Source of the DNA: Pseudomonas mohnii
GTDB taxonomy: Bacteria; Pseudomonadota; Gammaproteobacteria; Pseudomonadales; Pseudomonadaceae
Assembly (NCBI RefSeq): GCF_900105115.1
Contig: NZ_FNRV01000001.1
Location: 1,240,001-1,304,000 of the forward strand
Direction: 5' to 3'
DNA length: 64,000 nt
Part shown: positions 34,637-42,500 of the stretch, piece by piece
How the letters are laid out: every line of letters begins with the position of its first letter
How positions within the stretch are numbered: position 1 is the first letter of the stretch
The notes under the pieces: model-generated
What the model saw: the letters and a program-made list of their open reading frames with translations, nothing else
Databases searched by the model: none
Told to the model about the DNA's origin: nothing
Program-made: the position numbers and the translations under genes

Positions 34637-34912
34637 CTATCGGCTATCGGACGCCTTCATAAACTTGCTCACAGATAACTCCCCTGGCTCGGGCTTGGTC
34701 AGCAACTTCAGCCAGATCTCCCGCTCTCTGGTCAGCGCGCTTGAGCACGTCGGCAAGCACCATTGCGGCGCGGGCAGCTGCCTGGCTTGCGGCGGCAGTG
34801 CAGGAATGGCCGCTGGCATCACTGGTTGCGAGCCGAGCGGCAAGGTTGTCGGCTGCCCCGCGCAGGCCGTCAGCAGAAGCGCGAGCGGCAGCAGCATCAG
34901 CAATCGCCTCAT
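34637..34912 (-). CDS. Rz1-like outer-membrane spanin lipoprotein (nested in Rz)
   Basis: It is read in a second frame inside Rz. MRRLLMLLPLALLLTAC is a lipoprotein signal with the cysteine at residue 17. A proline-rich region follows (LPLGSQPVMPAAIPALPP), typical of Rz1. The start could also be 34930. The product would pair with Rz to fuse inner and outer membranes at lysis. Confidence 0.82.
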   Translation of the reverse strand: MRRLLMLLPLALLLTACAGQPTTLPLGSQPVMPAAIPALPPQARQLPAPQWCLPTCSSALTREREIWLKLLTKPEPGELSVSKFMKASDSR

Positions 34913-35153
34913 CGATACGTTGTTGTCCATTTTGGATTGCCTTGTTGATTGACTGTTGACGGGCTTGTTCCTTGGCGCGCTCGGCGGTTTCATTCGCCAG
35001 CTTCGCGGCGATGTCCAGGGCGTCGCGCGCTTCCCACTTCCCTTTCCACTCAGCATCCTTCACTGATAGCCCGTGATGGTAGGCGCCGAACAGCGCGCCG
35101 ACGGCGAGAGCAATCAGCAGCAGGATCGCGCCGGCTTTGGCATAGGTCGTCAT
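34644..35153 (-). CDS. Rz-like inner-membrane spanin
   Basis: 169 residues. An N-terminal signal-anchor helix (GAILLLIALAVGALFGAYHH) is followed by a long periplasmic coiled coil (AKLANETAERAKEQARQQSI and beyond). The start overlaps the endolysin stop (ATGA). With the nested Rz1 it forms the two-component spanin. The truncated relative is fused to the endolysin at 22686. Confidence 0.87.
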   Translation of the reverse strand: MTTYAKAGAILLLIALAVGALFGAYHHGLSVKDAEWKGKWEARDALDIAAKLANETAERAKEQARQQSINKAIQNGQQRIDEAIADAAAARASADGLRGAADNLAARLATSDASGHSCTAAASQAAARAAMVLADVLKRADQRAGDLAEVADQARARGVICEQVYEGVR

Positions 35154-35683
35154 GGCAGCACCGCCGTCGCCTTGCTCCAAAGCTTCAGCCGATCAGCCTG
35201 GCCATTGAGCCCGCCATTGATCCGCCGGGTGATTTTTTCGAAGTCGCCCGCATCAGCCAGGGCGTTCAGCCCATTGGTTGCCCAGAACCATGCGGCCGAC
35301 AAGCACGCGTTCTTCGGCTGCTCCAACAGCTCTGGCTGATTGATCAGGTCGAGGGCCAGGGCTTCGCCGCACGCCGCATAGTTTGCCCGACCGGTAATCT
35401 GGATCAGGCCCCGGCCGCGATACTTGAAGCCGTCGCCCGGGACGGTGTTGCCCAAGTCCTTGCGACCTTCGTACTTGGCCTGGGCAGGGGTTGGCCCCCA
35501 GATTTCACGAACGTAGACCAAATGACCGGACTCATGTCCGATCTGGGCAATGAAAGCAGCCACTCGTTTGGAGCCGATAATCTGGAACCGACCCATGGCC
35601 GTGTTGAGGACAGGAACAAAAACGCCGGCTTTGGCGCCGGCGTTCGGGAGGATCTGCAGCAGCTGCTGCGCGGTGATGGGCAT
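35150..35683 (-). CDS. Endolysin, glycoside hydrolase family 19 type
   Basis: 177 residues. FIAQIGHESGHLVYVREIWG holds the catalytic glutamate; FKYRGRGLIQITGRANYAAC is the conserved core. There is no signal peptide or SAR helix, so it depends on a holin. It should cleave peptidoglycan glycan strands. It is coupled to Rz downstream and DUF1353 upstream, and almost identical to the fused copy at 22686-23381. Confidence 0.92.
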   Translation of the reverse strand: MPITAQQLLQILPNAGAKAGVFVPVLNTAMGRFQIIGSKRVAAFIAQIGHESGHLVYVREIWGPTPAQAKYEGRKDLGNTVPGDGFKYRGRGLIQITGRANYAACGEALALDLINQPELLEQPKNACLSAAWFWATNGLNALADAGDFEKITRRINGGLNGQADRLKLWSKATAVLP

Positions 35684-36091
35684 TTACTGATCTCCAGACG
35701 AAGAAAACCCCGAACGGGTCGGGGTCTTGGTGTAGTGCTTGGCGCCGCCTATTCGGACGCCGGCCCAGAACAGCCAGGATCGCCATCGAGCTACGCCTTC
35801 CGCGCGCAATGCCCGGTAAAGGACCGCGTCCGCCTCCTTGCGAGTGACCTGCCCGCCAAAATAAAGCCAGTCGTGCACAGTCGCCGCGTAGTTCCCGTAA
35901 CCAGCCACCAGGGCGAACAGTACAAACAGAAAGACGTTGTGCAGCACCTGAACGCTGGCGAAGTCGGTGACGAAGCCGGCCGGCACGATGATCGTGCGTT
36001 GCTCCTCATCGGCCAGCACTAGGTCGTCGAGCAGTTTGTAGGTGCGGCGGTCGGTCTGGTCGGTTTTCAGGGTGGTGACAAATCGGCTCAT
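35684..36091 (-). CDS. DUF1353 family phage protein
   Basis: 135 residues with the family's core: VPAGFVTDFASVQV, YAATVHDWLYFGGQVTRKEA (HDWLY with the conserved histidine and aspartate) and ADAVLYRALRAEGVARW. It probably has a metal- or nucleophile-dependent role in phage lysis or tail assembly; this is not known. It overlaps the next gene by four bases. Confidence 0.85.
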   Translation of the reverse strand: MSRFVTTLKTDQTDRRTYKLLDDLVLADEEQRTIIVPAGFVTDFASVQVLHNVFLFVLFALVAGYGNYAATVHDWLYFGGQVTRKEADAVLYRALRAEGVARWRSWLFWAGVRIGGAKHYTKTPTRSGFSSSGDQ

Positions 36092-36660
36092 GCGGGCAAC
36101 TCCAGTTCCGGCAACTCCAGCAGGAAGTCCTCAACAGTCGGCTGCGTTCGCTCTCCCGCTTTTACGGCGGCCAATTGTTCATAGGCATAGGCCCAGACCA
36201 AAGATCGCCAAGCGCGAAAGGCCTTGCCGTCATTTTGGAATTTGGGCACCGCTGGCTCTTCGGCATAGCTCACAGCCGTGGCAATACTGTCGTAGCGGGC
36301 CGCAATAGCGGCTTCGTTGAGCCTGGCCTGTATCGCTTGCTCGAAAGCCGCCGTGATCTCAGCCTGAATCAACGCCTCCCGCGCCGCCTTCTCTGCCGCC
36401 GTCATAGCTACCTGTTTGCGGGTCACCAGTACGACCTGGCGCTCGGCATCCAGGGTAAGCACCTCGGCACCCCACTTCTTGTTCGCCCCCAGTTCGCCGT
36501 CGCCGTTTTCTTCCGGCCACCATGCGAGGTTTTGCACTCCCAGCGATGGATCGGTCCACGACAGATCGGCGAGCGCTGCAATTGACTCGGGCGTGCCGGA
36601 CTGGTCAAGGAACTCGGGCACAGGCTCTCGGACGGCGTTACCGTTTTCAATTTTGATCAT
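36088..36660 (-). CDS. Tail-fibre-associated protein (putative assembly chaperone)
   Basis: 190 residues. The N-terminus is beta-rich (MIKIENGNAVREPVPEFL; GVQNLAWWPEEN). A long helix follows (TAAEKAAREALIQAEITAAF) and then FRAWRSLVWAYAYEQLAAV. Position straight after the tail fibre gene and the layout fit the tail-fibre assembly chaperones. No catalytic motif is seen. Confidence 0.6.
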   Translation of the reverse strand: MIKIENGNAVREPVPEFLDQSGTPESIAALADLSWTDPSLGVQNLAWWPEENGDGELGANKKWGAEVLTLDAERQVVLVTRKQVAMTAAEKAAREALIQAEITAAFEQAIQARLNEAAIAARYDSIATAVSYAEEPAVPKFQNDGKAFRAWRSLVWAYAYEQLAAVKAGERTQPTVEDFLLELPELELPA

Positions 36661-37808
36661 TATGAAACCCTCACGAATGCTGTTTTATCGGGGTCGAGTG
36701 CTTGCACGCTCGGAAGGTTGAAGCTTGTGGCAGGGAGAAGACTGATTCGCGCAACCAGATTTAAGGATGATGTAGAAAGAACAACCATGTAGCCACCTCC
36801 TACCGCGTAGGATTGGTTGTAAGAATTAGCTGGTGAAGTAATGGCAGTACCAAATTTCTCGGGAAGGTCAAAATTAACTACTGACTGTCCTGTTACGGGA
36901 AATAAGAAAAACCTGCCGAAGGCAAAAGCAGCTAGTAGGTTTAACCCGGTGGCGGTGCCTGAGAACCAAGAGAGCCCGTCCCAAGAGTATGTTGCTGCCG
37001 CGCCTGTAGTGTTAGACGTCGCAACAAAGAAACCGTTACCGTAGGCCAGCCCTGTTACCCGCCGCGCGGTTGGTAATGCACTAGAAGTCCAAACTACACC
37101 GTCTGCTGTACTAGATACATATGCCGAATTATTCGAAAGGTCGCCAACGACAAAACGACCGGAGCCGTATGCCATCCGTGATTGGCCAGTACCAATCCCA
37201 GCAGTATTGTTACTGGCCACCCAAGCAATGCCATCTAGTGAATAACCTGCACCATTCGCAATATTACCCCCGAATGCTACAAACCTTCCTCCCCCGTAGG
37301 CGATAGACGACCACGCTGCCGCGGACGGCATGACTCTTTGCGTCCATACCGCACCGTCGTTAGTCGATGCGCTGAAAGCTACGCCGGTAGCGATAGCGAC
37401 GAAAACCCCACCTCCGTATGCGATACCTGTATAGGTTGCCGCCGGCAATGCACCACCAGCCTGCCATGTAGCCCCAAAGTCTGAAGAGACAGCGGATAAC
37501 CCGGTGGAACTTATGGCAATGAACAGTCCATTTCCGTAAGCGACACTTACCCATGTAGCAGTCGCAGGAAGGGAAACCGTGGTAAACGAGTTGGTTGTAA
37601 CCGCCTGCGTATAAGCATCGCCAATCGCGCGATACAAGGCCGAGTAGTTATCCTTCAGCAAACTCCGCCCATCGGCGGGCAACTCATTCGCCGCAGCAAT
37701 GCCAGCGTGAGCCATTACAGTTCCTACCGCAGATATAGAGCTAATCGCGCTGCGAGGAATCCCCAAAGGATTGCCAAGCGGATTCCCCAAAGGGTTACCG
37801 TAAGCCAT
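36660..37808 (-). CDS. Tail fibre protein with propeller-like repeats
   Basis: About 382 residues. The N-terminus is MAYGNPLGNPLGNPLGIP, a three-fold GNPL repeat, followed by a collar-like part (GTVMAHAGIAAANELPADGR). The rest has a repeated (V/I)AYG(N/G)G(L/R)FVA motif about every 45 residues, at least six copies, which suggests a beta-propeller receptor-binding head. The start overlaps the previous stop (TAATG). It probably binds the host surface. Confidence 0.72.
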   Translation of the reverse strand: MAYGNPLGNPLGNPLGIPRSAISSISAVGTVMAHAGIAAANELPADGRSLLKDNYSALYRAIGDAYTQAVTTNSFTTVSLPATATWVSVAYGNGLFIAISSTGLSAVSSDFGATWQAGGALPAATYTGIAYGGGVFVAIATGVAFSASTNDGAVWTQRVMPSAAAWSSIAYGGGRFVAFGGNIANGAGYSLDGIAWVASNNTAGIGTGQSRMAYGSGRFVVGDLSNNSAYVSSTADGVVWTSSALPTARRVTGLAYGNGFFVATSNTTGAAATYSWDGLSWFSGTATGLNLLAAFAFGRFFLFPVTGQSVVNFDLPEKFGTAITSPANSYNQSYAVGGGYMVVLSTSSLNLVARISLLPATSFNLPSVQALDPDKTAFVRVS

Positions 37809-38188
37809 TAGTAATCCTTCCAAGTTGCGGAGAAAGTTACGCCAGCCGCCTGTGCAACGAGCAGTGAAACGTCGAGCGTTTCGTTTGCGCCAAGCTCAAT
37901 AGGAGTCGATGGAGTGATATCAAACGCTACTTGTGGCAGCTTTGCGGTGAGCGCAGACGTATAAGCGGGTAGAGTTTCAGAGCGCAAAACTTTACCCGCT
38001 TTATTCACGTTGATGCCGCTTGCCGTAACAGTACCCTTCGGTGTTGCTCGGATGCTTGTAACAACGCAACCGTTTGCACCAGCAGTCACAAGAATCGTCC
38101 CGGCAGTCCCCACGGCGGTAGCTGCAGTGAGATCAACAGCGTTTGTCTTCGGAGTTTGAGCAAAGGGAGCAGTGAATGTGTTTGGCAT
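37808..38188 (-). CDS. Tail-region structural protein (126 aa)
   Basis: A beta-rich 126-residue protein: VDLTAATAVGTAGTILVTAG, GCVVTSIRATPKGTVTASG and VAQAAGVTFSATWKDY. It resembles small decoration or collar proteins of phage tails. There is no further motif. Confidence 0.55.
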   Translation of the reverse strand: MPNTFTAPFAQTPKTNAVDLTAATAVGTAGTILVTAGANGCVVTSIRATPKGTVTASGINVNKAGKVLRSETLPAYTSALTAKLPQVAFDITPSTPIELGANETLDVSLLVAQAAGVTFSATWKDY

Positions 38189-38197
38189 GATGGTTCC

Positions 38198-38629
38198 TTA
38201 GAATGACAGAGCGACGGAGTGCATAAGGGCGAGGTTGCCAATCGAGCCTTGCGCGGACTCAGCGGCTGTGGCGGATGCGGCGGCGTTACTGGCCTGCACG
38301 GCTGCTTTATTGGCTTGGGCAGCAGCCAAGGCCACCTGCTCCGCGCCATTGTTGGTAGCGTCGATGGCCGATTGCGCCGCGGCATTTTTCGAGGAGTTCG
38401 CGGCAGCAGCTGAGTCGGCCGCTGCGCCGGCAGAAGTGGCGGCGGCATTTTTGTAGCTCTCAGCCGCATTCACCTGGGTGGCGACCCAGGAAAGCGAAAT
38501 ATTAAGCTGAGGGACCATCAACTGCTGAGCGGTAAGCGATGCGCCGGACTTGATGTCAAATACCGATTCCGGGTCAGTTGGCAGTGGCGGATCTGGAAGA
38601 AGATCGATTACAGGCGCTGTGACTGCCAT
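38198..38629 (-). CDS. Alanine-rich coiled-coil tail protein (143 aa)
   Basis: The N-terminal 50 residues are globular (LLPDPPLPTDPESVFDIKSG). A continuous alanine-rich coiled coil follows (AAATSAGAAADSAAAANSSK and on to the end), as in tail-fibre shafts. It probably trimerises as a linker between tail tip and fibre. Confidence 0.65.
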   Translation of the reverse strand: MAVTAPVIDLLPDPPLPTDPESVFDIKSGASLTAQQLMVPQLNISLSWVATQVNAAESYKNAAATSAGAAADSAAAANSSKNAAAQSAIDATNNGAEQVALAAAQANKAAVQASNAAASATAAESAQGSIGNLALMHSVALSF

Positions 38630-39543
38630 TAGTTAAGGCTCCGTGTTTCAAGGGAGTAGTTGGCGCGTCCATAGGTTGGAAGCCCCATAGCCAGGCGCTC
38701 GAAGCGCCCGGCGATAATTGTGTAATCCAGATTCTCGCTGCCGACGTACAGCGCGACGGTATCGCTGAGCGGAACGAGAGTTCGCCTGACGCTTGAGACC
38801 TCTTCCGATGAGAGGACGATGTCGAAGCTGATCATTTGTCTCTTGCCGCGCGGAATGATGGTGACGTTGCCGAAGTCGTCTTCCTTGACGCTTGAGAAGC
38901 TTTCGTCGGCAATGCTGCTCCCGTGCACGGCAGTGCCAATCGTCTTGGCCATGCCGATAACCATCATGCCGATCCTGGCCGTACTTCCTGGCGCCAGGGC
39001 AATGACCCGGATATCAGCGCCACTGAATGGCGGAAGGTCGAAGCGTGCGACGTTGTCCTTCGTCTTGAACTCGCCGAAGTAGTACTGATACCAGCTTCCC
39101 CCTGCCTTCGTAGACATGGCGAAGGTTTGGTCGTAAACCACCGATCCGCCAACAATCATCTGGATCTGCACAGAGGCGGCGCGAACCCCAACCAGCCCAA
39201 TGGAGTTGATCCGCTTGCCGGGGCGAACGGTCAGATCGATGCTTTCGGGGTTTGATGTGAACGTGCCGATGGTCCATGTGTTGCCGGCCCGCTTGTTGAA
39301 CATCTTCCAGCGGTTGGTTGGCCCGAGGTCGAGCCATGCCGGAGGGGATACGGTATCCGTCTCCGGGTTTCTCCCGGTGTTTGCGACCAAGGCCTCGTAG
39401 TTGCGATGGTTTAGCATCACCTTGTCGCTGACCTTGTATGCCGTGGCGACCAGCCACAGCGCGTTATCCGTCTCCGGCACGTTGTTGCTGATCATGGCGA
39501 CAGGCGCTATCTCGACCGGTGGAACGACCTTCATAACGCTCAT
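38629..39543 (-). CDS. Tail tip/central fibre-type protein (304 aa)
   Basis: MSVMKVVPPVEIAPVAMISN, then a carbohydrate-binding-like beta domain (GKRINSIGLVGVRAASVQIQ) and a C-terminal region with KRQMISFDIVLSSEEVSSVR. It is located right after the tape measure, where distal tail proteins are found. It overlaps the tape-measure stop by four bases. Exact family unknown. Confidence 0.6.
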   Translation of the reverse strand: MSVMKVVPPVEIAPVAMISNNVPETDNALWLVATAYKVSDKVMLNHRNYEALVANTGRNPETDTVSPPAWLDLGPTNRWKMFNKRAGNTWTIGTFTSNPESIDLTVRPGKRINSIGLVGVRAASVQIQMIVGGSVVYDQTFAMSTKAGGSWYQYYFGEFKTKDNVARFDLPPFSGADIRVIALAPGSTARIGMMVIGMAKTIGTAVHGSSIADESFSSVKEDDFGNVTIIPRGKRQMISFDIVLSSEEVSSVRRTLVPLSDTVALYVGSENLDYTIIAGRFERLAMGLPTYGRANYSLETRSLN

Positions 39544-42500
39544 GCGGCCTCCGTTTTAACTGTGTTGACGACCTGCACGCCCGACTCATTAATCTGCGTC
39601 GTGTTGTAGGCCGTCTTTTCCATGTGCTTGGTGAGGAACGCCAAGTCGTTATGAATATCCGCGCGCAACTGGCGCAGCTCGGCGATGGTTGCGGCTGAAT
39701 CACCGGAACCACTGGGCGTTGCTGCCGTCTGGGTGACGCTGTAGACCCGGGTCGGTGTTGCTGACTTCGCACCTGGCCCAGCAATTCCGCCACCCGCGAA
39801 TGCAGGCAGCTTGCGGCCGTTCATTTGATCCAGAAGGTCGGTTCCGTAGGTGCGCACTGCGTCAGCAGTCAGCACGTATTCGCCATTGGAAAGGCGAGCA
39901 ATGATGCTGTCGCTGGTGCCAGTACCCGGTCCCGAGATCAGGCCGCCAGTTGCGTAGCCGGCCTTGACCTTCTCTTTATTTTCCTTGGCTGCATTGGCGA
40001 TTGCCTGGGCCAGCTGGTCAAGAGTGATATCCCCCTTGGAAACCTGGCCCAGCCAATAATCCCTGCCAGCTTTATCAGCGTCGCGCCCGAGTAGCTCCGT
40101 GTAGATGGTGTCGATATAGGCGCCGTTGGTGGTGGCGGAGTTCGTTGTACCCTTCCCGCCCATGCCGGCCAGTGCCGCTATAACTGCCATGTTCATAGCG
40201 CTGATTGCATCTGCCACGCTCTTGACCGAGTTATCAATGCCGTTGAGCGCATCCATCTGCGCCTGGGCGAAGGCAAGCTGATCGTCGAACTTGGCCATTT
40301 GCAGCTTGTAGTCGTCCTCGGCCAGGTCTAGCTGATCCTGCAAGTACTCGACCGTCTGCTCGGCGGTGGTCAGTTGCTTGCCGTTCAGCTTGTTGAGTTC
40401 GGCGACCTCGTTGACAGTCCGACCCTGGTCCCGCTGGAAGTCTTCCATCGAGCGATACAGGTCGGTGTTGTTGCTTCCGAGGGTGTCGAGCGCATCGCTC
40501 AGCCCAGCAAATTCCGCGAGAGACCCGCCTGCCCGCGCCTTGCTCAAAGCACTTTGCAGCGTGGCCTGAGCCTGGTTGCGCAGCGCCTTAACCGTCTCGT
40601 CTGAGTCGCCGCGCAGTTGCTTCAGCGCAGAGCCCAGGCTATTGCTGACACCGGTCAGGTCGCTGACGTTCTTGCTTGCCGTGCTGGCCATGTCGTTGAG
40701 TGAGGTGACCCGGGCGTTATAGGCCGCGGTCACGTTCTTCTGCTCAGCTGCGATAGCTCGCTGTAGGGCTCCGTTTGATCCAGTAACCGCCCCCATCAGA
40801 GCGTCAGCGATTGCTTGAGCAGCCTGGGTAGCACGCTGCTCAAGGATCGTGTAAGCCTGCGAGGCATTGCCGGCCAGACCTGTCATCGTGACAAACATCT
40901 GCTGACCGGCAGTTGTCGTCATGTCCAGCGCTTCAATGACGGCCCGGTACGCATCGCGCGTATCAGGAAGCGCCAGGCCGAGCGCAGCAAACTGCTTGCC
41001 TACTGCGGCGAGCGTGTCGTCCGCCTTCTCGGTGTCGCTGAAGAAGTTTTCGTAGTAGGTGCCTGCGTTCTTGGTCAACGACTCAAGGCCGCCGGCCATC
41101 GCCGAAAGCCGCTCAGCCAGCAGGCCGCCGCTCACACTGAAGTCGTACAGATCGACGTTCAGGTTTTCCAGTACATCGTTGACGCTGTAAAGGTTGTTAA
41201 CGAAGGTGGTCAGCCCTTCGAAAGTTCGGCCGCCAAGTCCTGCGCCAACCGCTGAATCGACAGCGGTAACCATCGAGTCAGCAACGCCGCCAAACCACTT
41301 AGCGATCTCTTCCTGGATCTGCTCGGCCGTCTTGTCCTTGGTGCTGATCTGAGTGGAGGCGACATTCAGGCCATCTAGCACTCCGTCATTCAGCTTGACG
41401 TTGAGACGATCAAACAGCGTTAGGACAGAGTTCTCGGTGGCGTCGTAGGTGTTATCGAGCGCCGCCTGCATTTCAGGATCGAGCACAGAAAGCCGAGTGC
41501 GTTTCTTGTTCTTGCCGAAGAGGCCGCCCTTTTTCTTCTGGTACTCATACTGGCTGGCATTGAGGTCGCCACCCTCTACGCCTACCTGGATGCCTTGGTC
41601 CTTAGTTGTCCATTCGCCGGCAAACAACTTTGAGCCGAATGCCGCACCCAATGCCGCACCAATGACCGTACCGATACCAGGCAGAACAGAGCCCATCGCT
41701 GCACCCATTGCCGTACCGCTCAAGGCGCTTGCTGCAGCTGTGCCGGCGATCGTGCCAGCCGTTGCGCCACCCCATCCGCCAAGCCCTCCAGCAACTGCGC
41801 CCTTCACGCCAGAGTTCTGATAGCCCTGAATCGCGCCACCAATACCGCCGGCAGCAGCTCCAAAGCTAGCGGCCGCACCTCCCCATGTTGATCCTGTTTG
41901 AGCTGCCGACCAGTTCGCCATTTGCGAACCGGTATATCCGGCCTGCGTCGCTCCTTGCGCAGCGCTACTTGCAGCCCCTCCACTGCTGCCGAACAGACTG
42001 CTCAGCCCGCTATTGACGTAGCTGGACCCATTGCTCAGCGCGCCCTTCATGCCGCCAAGGAATCCCTCGCCAGCATTCCAGCCTGCAGCGACAGTGCTGC
42101 CAAATCCAGATGTAGCAGTGCTGTAGATCCCGCGCCCAGCGCTAAGCATGGACTCGAAATCCATCGATCCGCCGGATCCACTAGACCCCGCAGAGCTTGC
42201 GCCTGCTGTCGAGCTTGAAGATACGCCAAACATTCCAAGAACGGACGGCATCACCTTCGACTTGATCGCAATCCGTGCGAAGTCAGCGATGATCGAATCA
42301 GCAAAGTCCTTAATGGACGCTTTCCCAGTCGTGGCGAAGCTGACCAACACATCTTCCAGGCTTTTGAATGCACTGGTGAATGCCGACTTCGTCTGCCCTG
42401 CTACGTCCTTGACCTGCTCCAGATAGGTCGCGTAGGCCGATGAGGCACCGTTGAGCCAGTTGGTTTGCTCGGCCTCTACAGCGCCGTAGTACTCCTTCTG

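Noticed and set aside
34949..36022. 357-codon plus-strand frame across the lysis genes
   Set aside because: Antisense to endolysin, Rz and DUF1353, all clearly coding on the other strand.
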